A DNA stretch of 32,557 bases. It comes from Seminavis robusta. Lineage: Eukaryota; Bacillariophyta; Bacillariophyceae; Naviculales; Naviculaceae. The translations under genes were made by a program, and so were the position numbers. The stretch spans positions 1 to 32,557 of the forward strand of contig CAICTM010001274.1 of the NCBI GenBank assembly GCA_903772945.1. Direction: 5' to 3'. Under the pieces are notes generated by a model. The model was not told where the DNA came from, searched no databases, and was given only the letters and a program-made list of their open reading frames with translations. Shown piece after piece: positions 1 through 9,263 of the stretch; position 1 is the stretch's first letter, and every line of letters starts with the position of its first letter.

Positions 1-138
1 GAAAGAGAGAGATGTTACCGAGTACAATGAATGGCCAAGAGGAGACCTGAGTCGATCCACTATCTCACCTAGAGTGTATGAGCCTCACAGGTAGGTACAG
101 AAGCTGTTCTTACAGCGGGCCTTCACGGTGTCCCCACC

Positions 139-612
139 TTGAACGACATTTCTGCACGTGAACATGAGAGAGTATGTTGCGAGGGACATCATGCATCGTT
201 TACATACGACGGGTACAAGGAGGTGCTACTGAATGCTGCCACATTCTTTGACATCAACCGAAGAGACGATGATTCACGTCTAGCCAACATCGCTGACATT
301 GGCAAGACAGGACATCAGGGTGATGGGGAGCAGTGTAATTATCCCACGCCTTCCCGACAATGTCTGGTCTCAGCTATCCAGCAATGGACGGCAGCTTGGT
401 ACAAGCTCTCCGTCGCTGACAAGAGAGTCTTGGTGCAAGCACACCATCGTCAAGCCCGGATGTCTGACCTGGTTGATCCAAAGAGCGAAGCTGACCCAGC
501 AGTCGGGGACGCCTCAGATCCTCCAGATGGCAATACGGTGCCTGCAGCCTCCACGGGCAGGTGCAGACCAAGGGATTTTCGCCGGGCACTAGTGTTTGTG
601 TCGCATGGTTGA
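139..612 (+). pseudogene. Possible Gag remnant of a CoDi-like Ty1/copia retroelement
   Basis: The open frame starts at TTG with no supporting ATG, so it is read as a fragment and not a gene. Its translation resembles, from memory, the C-terminal Gag part of diatom copia elements: a YKEVLLNAATFFD segment, a stretch ending R-x-A-N-x-x-D, a W-Y-K-L-S-V-A-D-K-R-V-L-V segment, then a Pro/Asp-rich spacer and an RRALVF segment close to the stop. I could not trace a protease, integrase, reverse transcriptase or RNase H downstream in any frame, and I saw no LTR pair. The assignment is based on recalled family patterns only. The alternative is chance open sequence. Confidence 0.35.
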
Positions 613-3289
613 GCCCAAGGTACCCAGGCACCGGCCATGGCTGCGGGGTAGCATGCCACCCTCATAGGGGCTACCTTCCGCAGGACATGGCCCAGTATGA
701 CAAGCGTTTGTGCTAAACTTGTCATCTCCAGGATAGTATTCCAAGTACAATGTTTTGTGAAAACATGTTTTGGTGACTCCCACCCTCCCGCCTGATGGCA
801 CTCCCTTCACTTTCGGGTGATGGGGAGAACTTACACTGTGTCACCCTCAGCAAAGGTGAAGCAGGGCGGGAGAACACCCACCCAAGCTGATGGCTGTGGG
901 ATGAGCCACTGCCATGTCATGTGACAGGACCTGCACGGTCATACCCAAGCAAGCACCAAGTTAGTCGTGTCTCTGGACGGGATTCTTTTGAACCCATGTA
1001 AGGAGATGGTAAACTTGAGGAGACGTCTACGAGGTGTTGCCTTTAGCTGAGGCAATATCTGATGATAAGGACAACCAGTCCCACCTCATAGGATGACAAT
1101 CCGTCACCTAACTACCCAGTTGAGGGCTCCAGATGAACAGTTATGGCCAGATTGTTCTCACTGGCCCTTATGGGGAGATAGACAGATACCTCCTAAGCCA
1201 ATGAGCTGTGATGCAAGTATGGGGAGACCAGATGAGATCCCAATTGACGGTCAAATGGACCAATGCCAATGCACCCTTTCTCTCCTGAACACGACTGGAG
1301 TTCGATCACAAGCCCATGTGATGCCCCTCCCAATGTGTCAAGTGGTACTCAGCAATGGACACCTTGATGTATTCAAGAGGGTTGGTAACCCTGAGGTATG
1401 CGACCAAAGTCCACACTGAGCAGTCAGATGCTCCCAGTTCATGGAAGTATCGAGGGAAGCCCCATGATGTGCAAGCTTGTTGGCACCCATCCATGACTCC
1501 AATGGTGGGAGCGATGAGATTATGCATAGGAGCACATATTATGGTGCGGCGCAGCTGTGCTGGCTCAGTCTGGTGGAAAGATCGCTGCTGCATCTGTACA
1601 CTCTTTCAGTACAATGAGCTGTGTCACCATCAGACAAGATAGGAACAGCTGTAGAGGACATAGAGTTCCTCTGCAAGGAAGGATGATGCAGCTCCTCAGC
1701 CATGACCTATCTAGAAAGATAGCCTGGTATATACCAGCCAAAAGAGATGCATGGATCTGTATCCTGCATGGCTGGAGGTTGGAGTTTCACGCAAAATCAG
1801 ATTTTGTGTTCATATTATAGTTTAAAGAAGTAATGAAGAAGTAGTTGACCAGATACAGACCCAACAGCAACAAGTAGAGCTCTGCAGTAGACAGGATCCT
1901 GTATGGCCAGTGCCAGGGTATTGAGCAATTAGACTGTTCAATCATTGCTTCACAGTGATTGAATAGCATTGGCTGCCAGCCTGGGCTGGCCTTTCCAGCG
2001 CCAGTGGAAGGAGATCTCCACCAAACAGGGCTCTCCATCCCAGTCTTGTGCACCTACCACTGAGTTCCTACCGGAATTCATAGTCATTCTACGTACCCAT
2101 ACTTCGATAAATGGGCCATCATCTTGACCTTGTAGAACCTGAACTTCTCATCTTTCCCATCGAAGATGGGATACTTGCTCGACGATGATACCTCTACCTC
2201 CGTAGACATCTTTACTTACTTCTCAATTCTTCTCCTTTCTGTTTGACAACCTGGATCCAAGCTCACTCTTTCCTGATAGCTATCGTTTTAAAACGTGTTG
2301 AAAAGGTGTGACTTGAACGCACAATTTCTCTAATTTAATCAATATCCTTCCAGCTCTACTGTCTAGTAGACTGGCTATTCGTTTCGTTTTCTCTTCTCTC
2401 TCGTTCAGATTGTGAGCTCTACAACTGAGCTCCGATATGCATACATATACCAGGATCTTTCGATCCTCTGCTTCTCGCAGTTTCATCTACAGATAGATCT
2501 CGTCGATCTATCTTCCTGAAGTGCATGGTTGGCCCTGAGGCTTTCCCACTTTACTAAACCTATGGACCTTCATCCGTCCATCATTTGCTCCATCCCGTCG
2601 CTCCTTGCATTCATCTCTTCGACCTATCTTCCTAACCTTTGTAGTTGCATCATCTAGACGACCATTGTCCTGTTCCTCGTACACTTACACCTGGCCATCT
2701 GATGATGATCGGATAACCATCTGATTTGAGTCACACATCCCCAATCACGAACCGTGATTGTGGATCCCGAGTCGTCTGTCCGTCATACGAAAATACCTTT
2801 CTGACATTCAAAAATGGGGGCGAAATGATTTAGAGATGGGGTTTATTGCTGAGTCGAGTGACGAGTCGAGTCACACAGTGAGCTTTTGGTTACGCAAAAG
2901 TCTGGAATTCTCACACAGCAAACAGAACATCGTCCCAACGCGAAGCAAACACGCAGCAAGGAGGAAGATTGAGGGGTGTCGAAATTCCACTATTGTCACT
3001 TGCCGTAGAGCCGCAGAGATACCCACTTGGACACCTTAGCTGACCAATAAAACCACCCTAGCTAGCCTAGTAGTAGTGCTAGCAATACCATATCCTGAAA
3101 TAGGGGATACCCAATTTGGACGTGCCGGTCGCAGTGGTACCGTACTAGCTAGCAGTAGTGTCTTGTCTATTTGGTAGCAAAACCCCTTTTTGCCACTGTC
3201 GACCAATCTCTCTGACCCCATCACTTGATACCGTAGTCTAGAAACGCCAGACTGACTCGAGTCAACTCGACCCTCAATTAATTGCAGCC
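613..3289. other. Gene-poor spacer, no supported gene
   Basis: Frames here are short, overlapping on both strands and mostly lack plausible starts. Around 1093-1640 two plus-strand frames overlap without any domain I recognise; they could be further decayed retroelement sequence. A short perfect hairpin (6-bp arms, CCCATC/GATGGG, 3-nt loop) lies near 2157-2171. From about 3061 to 3160 there are several CTAGCTAG-like words. The last few hundred bases are the likely promoter side of the gene starting at 3290. Confidence 0.5.
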
Positions 3290-4783
3290 ATGAGTAGTAC
3301 ACCTGCGCTGACACGAAAGCCAGGAACTGGCCTATTTGTGGATACCAAAACAGACTTTTGCATTGCTCTCTCGGAACGAGCGGATGGACTGCTGGAAACC
3401 TCCAAAGCCATCAAAGAAATACAAACTGTGCTACTAGATTCTTCTGCTTCCAATGACGAGAAAACAAAAGCGGCAGACAATCTAACAATCCTCATTAATT
3501 ACCTCCAACAAGAAAATGCCAAACTGCAAAAAGATGTTAGAGCTATGGCACCCATCTCTGGGTTCAACAGAGGGTATCAACGAATTGCCGCGGCCAACCG
3601 ACAAGCCATGAGGAAACAAGGACGAATGACTTCCCTTCAAAAAGTGGAAACTCTAATTGATGAGGATGAGAATAATAATAATACCGGAAACGCAAGTGCT
3701 TCCTCCTCCAAGAAACCGAAAGCCACTGCAGCAGCAACAACTCCTACCCCCACCACGGAAACTCCTACCCCCACCAAAGTCATTCCCGATAAGGATGCTA
3801 CAATCAACTTTCCGCCCCCCGCCAATGGCGAAACGTATACTCGCCATGAATGTATTCAGGTAGTGGAAAACCTTCAAGGAACGGCGGCAAAAGGCAAGAT
3901 CATCGAAGCACTTCTAAAGTCATCCTATATTCCGGTCAAGCATTCGGCCCTCTACAGAATGCTCAAAAATTGGAAGGAACACAAAGCAGCAGGGTTCACC
4001 CTTCATTCATTTCCCAATGACAGTTGGTTCAACCTTGGGCGACCACCACATGCTCTTATATTTGATGAAGTGGAAGGAATTGTACGAAAACTGCCAACGA
4101 AACCTGGCAAAACCAATGAACAGCTCAATCAACAAATGGACAGTCGGAAAAGGAAAAAGAGTGAAGCCAGCGGAAAAGTAGCTTTGTCAGAGTCATCCAG
4201 TGCTTACTCCAAGAAACTCAAAGCCACGTCTGCTGCAACTCCAGCTACTACAACCCCCACCACCACCAATATCATTCCCCATGCTACACTTCCACCTCCC
4301 GCCAATGGCAAAACGTATACTCGCCATGAATGTATTCAGGTAGTGGAAAAGCTGCAAGGAACTGCCGGAACAACCAAAGGCAAAATCATTGCGGACATTC
4401 TCCAGTCATCCTATATTCCCGTCAAGAAGGCGGCCCTCTACGAAATGCTGAAACGATGGAAGCAACACAAAAAAGCAGGTGGCACTCTGGAAACGTTTCC
4501 CAATTATGATTGGCTCAACTATGGGAGACCACCGTTTCTTTCCTTGAATGAAGTGGAGGGCATTGCACAAGAGCTGTCGACGACACCTGGCAAAGCCATT
4601 GATTTAGAAGAGCTCAAACAAAAGATGGTCCGTCGGAAACGGGAGAAGTTAGAAGCCAGTGGAAAAGTACTTCCGTCAGAGTCTGCAGCTACACCATCAA
4701 GAGATACCTTGCGCAATTATGGAATTCAGCTTCGGTTGATTGGAGGGGCCAGTTGTCCCACCAACAGCAGTAAGAAAACATGA
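3290..4783 (+). CDS. Hypothetical protein with two copies of an HTH-like domain
   Basis: This intact 497-aa frame starts at ATG; no family name is claimed. Residues about 60-85 form a short possible coiled coil. Residues 134-297 and 302-461 are two copies of one unit. Each unit has a Ser/Lys/Thr/Pro-rich linker and a PPPANG-(E/K)-TYTRHECIQVVE segment. This is followed by K-G-K-I-I, a Y-I-P-V-K-x-x-A-L-Y-x-M-L segment, a W-K-x-H-K helix, a W-x-N-x-GRPP motif, a DEVEGI or NEVEGI helix and a basic R-K-R-x-K stretch. The helix pattern followed by GRPP resembles HTH domains (Psq/CENP-B-like) with an AT-hook-like element, so nuclear DNA binding is inferred. The two units share identical DNA around 3832-3868 and 4312-4348, which suggests a fairly recent internal duplication. 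Confidence 0.8.
   Translation: MSSTPALTRKPGTGLFVDTKTDFCIALSERADGLLETSKAIKEIQTVLLDSSASNDEKTKAADNLTILINYLQQENAKLQKDVRAMAPISGFNRGYQRIAAANRQAMRKQGRMTSLQKVETLIDEDENNNNTGNASASSSKKPKATAAATTPTPTTETPTPTKVIPDKDATINFPPPANGETYTRHECIQVVENLQGTAAKGKIIEALLKSSYIPVKHSALYRMLKNWKEHKAAGFTLHSFPNDSWFNLGRPPHALIFDEVEGIVRKLPTKPGKTNEQLNQQMDSRKRKKSEASGKVALSESSSAYSKKLKATSAATPATTTPTTTNIIPHATLPPPANGKTYTRHECIQVVEKLQGTAGTTKGKIIADILQSSYIPVKKAALYEMLKRWKQHKKAGGTLETFPNYDWLNYGRPPFLSLNEVEGIAQELSTTPGKAIDLEELKQKMVRRKREKLEASGKVLPSESAATPSRDTLRNYGIQLRLIGGASCPTNSSKKT
3664..3790 (+). repeat. Low-complexity AAT and ACTCCTACCCCCACC-type repeats
   Basis: An AAT run encodes Asn residues, followed by a Ser/Lys/Ala stretch and a short tandem of ACTCCTACCCCCACC-type units that encodes Thr/Pro. 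This is the disordered linker before the first HTH-like unit; a related Thr/Pro linker precedes the second unit near 4225-4270. Confidence 0.7.
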
Positions 4784-5932
4784 TAGTACGATTCGGAATG
4801 AAATGGCGGCGGTTCGGGGGACTGGATGAGGGGAATGGATCACTGCCTGTATGCCAATTCCATGCTCAAAAGTGCAGCCATCAGAAGCTATGTTTTTTAT
4901 ACGACCTATCCATCAATTGGGGCGACTGAAGATGGTGAATTGCTGACAAGCTTGGACTAGAAAACTCTGGAATTCGACTTGTTGTCGCGGTAGGACATAC
5001 TGTACCACATGACAGTTGCCGACCGCAACTACTGTTACACCGTAGGCTTTTCTTTTTAACAAACTCCAGTCGAGCATCCTTAACAGGTTCATTAGTGCGC
5101 ATGGTGCACAATGCCGGTACGGTACCGCGTTATGCTAACGAGGTGCGCTGTTACATGTAGTGCATCACCGTCGAGGATCAGAGCTGCGATGCCGGTGGTA
5201 CGGTAGCCATCAAACGGAGTGTCAATCTTATGATTTTCGTTGATGGTTTCAGGAGCAGGCTTCAGTGGCCGCAGTTTATCCATCACATTCTCTTTTCTTC
5301 AATTGCCAGATCATCATGCCTAAAGCCAATGTTAGCCATGCCCTGACGCGGCGCTGGCGGGGTTACGTGTGGACACGTCAAAAGTCTCAATGCTCCTTCA
5401 GTTGACTTCAGTGTTGCGCTTGAATTGCATGGGAAAGGTAAGGATGTGCTGGGATGTATCGTACCGGTCTCGTACGGTACCTTGTACCGGTACCATTGAA
5501 AGATTGTTCAAAGATTCCACAAAGGATTCGTCATTCAGCAATTTTACTCTAAATCCAAGACCCGTCTCCTTTGATGGTTCTTTGTTCGTTGTTCTTTCTT
5601 TAAACCATGATAGAAATCTTTTGAAACAAGACTTTAAAATGATCCTGTTCAAAACACTTTTTGCGTCTTCTGTACTGGTACCGGTAGCTCAAGTCCACAG
5701 GATCTTCTTGCTGTCAGCGGCAACTGCCTCCTACCTCACTTTTTGCCGCACTTGGTCTGGTCGATTGACCAACATGTAGTTTGGAGTGTTGAGTTTCAGC
5801 TGATAATCCCACAGCTCCTTCTCACATATCTCCTCTTAGAAGAGATAACTTCGCTTGATAGGCAGCAACGGCAAAAGTAGGAAATTCTCCCCAACAAGCC
5901 TTCCGAGGTGCCAGGTACGTTAGGAACGAGCC
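4784..5932. other. Spacer with GTACCGGTAC-type words, no supported gene
   Basis: Frames here either start at GTG or are short. A minus-strand frame at 5092-5286 has a natural-looking stretch (FDGYRTTGIAALILDGDAL) but no continuation or recognisable domain. Several GGTACC/TACCGGTA words occur at 5113-5128, 5461-5495 and 5674-5689. The final part is the likely promoter of the LRR gene. Confidence 0.5.
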
Positions 5933-7861
5933 ATGGATAATACGAAGAGTGCCAACACGGCCAGTGTGCCCCAGGAACCCAATTTGGTCATGGAACAAAT
6001 GCAATCTGCCTTCCATGCCATGATTGAGCCTCTCCCTGTGGATTGCGATGCATCCGTCGCGGTTTCACACAACGGCATGGCCTTGGCGCGGGCATCGTCC
6101 AGACGTCCTCGTTCTGTACCGGGTGCCCATGCGGTGGTAGGTATCAGGGCGCAAGCGCGAGAAGAACGAGGCAGCGGAAGCAGCAGCAGCAGTAGTAACA
6201 ACAGCAACAGCAACAGCAACAGCAACATCAACGAGACGAACCCAGCTACTGTCGTTGTGACTGGCGAAGATCCAGAAATTGGAATCACATCGCCAGATCC
6301 TGCGAGTCCAAACCTCGCAGAGGCGCGACCAGTCGATGAAGAAGCAAATCTACCCGAGGCTGAAGTTTACGATCCAAGCAGAAGAAGGGATTCCAGAAAG
6401 GAGAATCTTATGTTTACTTGCAAGGTAATGGCACTTGGAATTCTTGTTCTACTGGCCATTACCGTACCTACAGTGCTGCTGAGGAGGACCCATGATTCTA
6501 CAGAATACAAGGACGCGTCTTCTACCGACACTACCACCACTACCAACACAAATATGGACCCTACTCAACCATCTGTTGTGGACCAAATCTTGAGTCTTCT
6601 ACCAGTGGAATCTGTGAAAGCAATTGACCCTGCTAACAGTGGGTCCACCACTGCTCAATCCAAAGCATTCAAATGGCTCCTAGGTGATCCTTCCCTGGGG
6701 ACCTATTCGAACAAGAGAATTATTCAACGTTTTGCTCTCGCAACATTTTATCATTCAACAGAAGGCCCTCGGTGGTTTCGTAATGACAACTGGCTCAACT
6801 ACAGTAGTCATGAATGTAACTGGTACATGTCGCATGATCTGGCAGGCAATGAACAAAATGCTTGTTGCCGTCAGAGGCGATACACCTGTGGGGAGAACCT
6901 GACTATTCATAATCCTCAAGGGCTCTATGAAAAGATCTATCTACGGAACAACAATGTGAACGGCGAACTCCCTCCTGAACTATTCTTGTTGACCTCCATG
7001 GATGCACTTGTCCTTTCAGAGTGCCCAGAACTGAGAGGTTCCCTGGCCTCCACTATTGGCAACATGGAAAACTTGAGATTCGTTGATCTCCGCAAGAATA
7101 AGCTTCTCAGTGGAAGCATTCCAACTGAAGTGGGCTTGTTGACCAACCTGGTGCAGATAAATATCATCTACACCAGAGTGACAGGAAGCATCCCCTCCGA
7201 ACTTGGCTTGCTGTCGAGCAACTTGACCAAAATCTTTATCGATTCCAACATGATGTCTGGTGCTATTCCTTCAGAGATTGGCAGATTGACCAACTTGCAG
7301 TACCTCCAGTTGTTTGGACAATCATTAAAGGGAGAAGTGCCAACTGAATTTGGGATGCTTACTTCTCTAACAAGGCTGGCTCTTTCTGACAATAGGCTCA
7401 CAGGGCCATTGCCATCGCTGGGAGCTCTGTCTGACTTGACAGACCTCCATTTGGATGGCAACTCCTTCACTGGAACCATTTCCTCCTCTGTGGGGTTGAT
7501 GTTTGGGCTAAAAAGCTTTGTACTGGGTGACAACCTTATCACAGGTACCTTGGCAAGTGAGATTGGATTGCTATTCAACTTGCAAATATTGAGTGTGGAG
7601 AAGAACAACATCGGAGGAAGCATCCCACAGGAGCTGAGCTTGTTGGCCAACAATGGATCCTTGGTGTCTTTGAGTGTAGCTGGCAATGTTAATTTGTTGG
7701 GGACTATCCCCCAAGCCATGTGTTCAATGGGCACAAACTCTACTACTTGTCCTCAAATTGAATGGAGGGTTATCAGTGGTGGCTGTGGATTGACCTTTGA
7801 TTGTACTAACCTTCTCTGTGGTTGCAGCTGCCCCGTGTGCAGCTGGCCTAATGGGCAGTGA
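5933..7861 (+). CDS. Type II transmembrane leucine-rich repeat protein
   Basis: The 642-aa protein starts at ATG with no signal peptide. Residues 1-160 are disordered and include a Ser/Asn tract at about 81-100. A basic stretch (RRRDSRKEN) precedes one hydrophobic segment at about 161-183, followed by RR. The rest should therefore lie outside the cell or in the lumen. After a Thr/Asn linker there is an LRR cap (FALATFYHSTEGPRWF, then NDNWLN and several Cys) at 266-320. About eleven plant-type 24-aa repeats follow at about 332-595, with L-x-G-x-I-P-x-E-x-G-x-L-x-N-L spacing. The tail is Cys-rich (CGCSCPVC). There is no kinase domain. The layout matches large diatom LRR families and suggests an adhesion or recognition role, but the ligand is unknown. 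The frame has no internal stops and looks functional. Confidence 0.9.
   Translation: MDNTKSANTASVPQEPNLVMEQMQSAFHAMIEPLPVDCDASVAVSHNGMALARASSRRPRSVPGAHAVVGIRAQAREERGSGSSSSSSNNSNSNSNSNINETNPATVVVTGEDPEIGITSPDPASPNLAEARPVDEEANLPEAEVYDPSRRRDSRKENLMFTCKVMALGILVLLAITVPTVLLRRTHDSTEYKDASSTDTTTTTNTNMDPTQPSVVDQILSLLPVESVKAIDPANSGSTTAQSKAFKWLLGDPSLGTYSNKRIIQRFALATFYHSTEGPRWFRNDNWLNYSSHECNWYMSHDLAGNEQNACCRQRRYTCGENLTIHNPQGLYEKIYLRNNNVNGELPPELFLLTSMDALVLSECPELRGSLASTIGNMENLRFVDLRKNKLLSGSIPTEVGLLTNLVQINIIYTRVTGSIPSELGLLSSNLTKIFIDSNMMSGAIPSEIGRLTNLQYLQLFGQSLKGEVPTEFGMLTSLTRLALSDNRLTGPLPSLGALSDLTDLHLDGNSFTGTISSSVGLMFGLKSFVLGDNLITGTLASEIGLLFNLQILSVEKNNIGGSIPQELSLLANNGSLVSLSVAGNVNLLGTIPQAMCSMGTNSTTCPQIEWRVISGGCGLTFDCTNLLCGCSCPVCSWPNGQ
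6176..6235 (+). repeat. AGC/AAC trinucleotide microsatellite in the LRR gene
   Basis: Imperfect AGC, then AAC/AGC triplets encode a Ser tract followed by alternating Asn-Ser in the disordered N-terminal region of the LRR protein. Being in frame, length changes would be tolerated. Confidence 0.8.
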
Positions 7862-9263
7862 TTCCAACATTTTGCATCTTCCTGCCCTGTCCCAACGAGA
7901 CCTCGCTGTGGCCTAGACTGCCTGTTGCCCGGATGAAGAGGCTGCAACTCTCCCTTCCATGTTACATGTGTATGTGCGGCTGGCTTGCCAAGCTGAGTCA
8001 ACTTGGGGGCTGTTGCCACACCCTTACATTGTTCATAAGTCAATACTGTCAAGTTTCTTGCTCAGTTCCAAACATCATTGGCTTTACCAGTAGCTACCTC
8101 AAGTAGATTAATCAATTTCATCAGCTGTCCTAGTTAACAGTGGACAGACCGGCTGTCTTGAAAGGTGGCAAGAGAGGAAGTTAAGTTGATCCATGGAGCT
8201 AGGAACCAACCAGTGCTAGCGAAGAGCTGTAATGGAAGAGGTGGGGCAACCCGATCTCAATTCACAATCAACTCATGCAGAATTAGATGATACGCACCAT
8301 TGTCATGATGCAAAGCTTGGCTAGGTTCTGCTCATGGGTGCACCTGTATTGTGCTGCCAGTGACAGGAAGGTTTTGAGAGCATCCAAAACTGATCATCCT
8401 CGCCAATGACAACAGGTTGACCCAGGCCTTCCAGCCATTCAATGATCCCGAACGGGCGAGCCCAGGGCTCTGGGGGGTGCCACCCAACCATGGAGTGTCT
8501 AATAGTACCTTCTGCAGGCTACCCGTAGACATGGAGTTGAGGCATGGATCATTAGTAGAGGAAGGAGTTGCGAAAAGCGTGAATTTGTGTCACGAAAACC
8601 AAAGAGCAAGGCAGGTGGGCTACGGCAGAATGGCAGAATGGCAGCATGGGTGCATGGAGTTTCCAAAGATCCGGCGGTGTCAATGGTTCGGAGAACCCTG
8701 GCTAGCTAGCTAGTAGCTAGTAGCGGTACCATACTGTTGTTGGCTGGACATGGCTGAAGATGGAAGACAGCGAGCCTATGACTACTTGCTGGCTGGTAGA
8801 GGGGCACTCGTATGGTTGGGCTTTGGATCTTGGGCGAGTCCGGTCTATGATGATGGCTTCGGCACAGCACATCTCAGCTTGGCGGGTTTGACGGTGAAGT
8901 GGGTTCACGCCTTCCTTCCTTGATCACTCCCGCAAGTAAAAATAAATGCTGGTGCGTCTCACATTATTTCATTGCAACTCTCAAGAAAATAGTAGGAACG
9001 ATGATCAAGGGATAAATCTTACGATGGCCGGAAGCCGGAAAGCATGATGAGCAAGAGTGACTTCTAGTGAAATTTATTTTGCAGTGTCCACAAGACCGTA
9101 ATAATAAGTCTTTACTCGTTCGCGTTAGTAGCAGCGGTAAGCTTTGTCGACTATGCAACAGGACGGTACAATCTGAAAAAGGCAACAATCGTCCAACCGC
9201 TCCTCTTAGTCCATAGTTGACGCTTCTCTGAGAGCTGAGAGGACACAAATTTGGATTCGAAAC
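7862..9263. other. Spacer between LRR gene and Hint-1, no supported gene
   Basis: Only short overlapping frames are present. A CTAGCTAGCTAG-type cluster followed by a GGTACC word sits at about 8700-8731. A minus-strand 66-aa frame at 8332-8532 begins at ATG but matches nothing I recognise. The last few hundred bases are presumed promoter and 5' UTR of Hint-1. Confidence 0.5.

Noticed and set aside
5092..5286. Minus-strand frame with a natural-looking FDGYRTTGIAALILDGDAL stretch
   Set aside because: It is short, has no recognisable domain and no credible exons on either side.
5369..5779. 136-aa plus-strand frame
   Set aside because: It starts at GTG, has no domain and lies in a spacer with GTACC words; the opposite strand is equally open.
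7168..7734. 188-aa minus-strand frame inside the LRR gene
   Set aside because: It is a shadow of the repetitive LRR coding sequence on the other strand.
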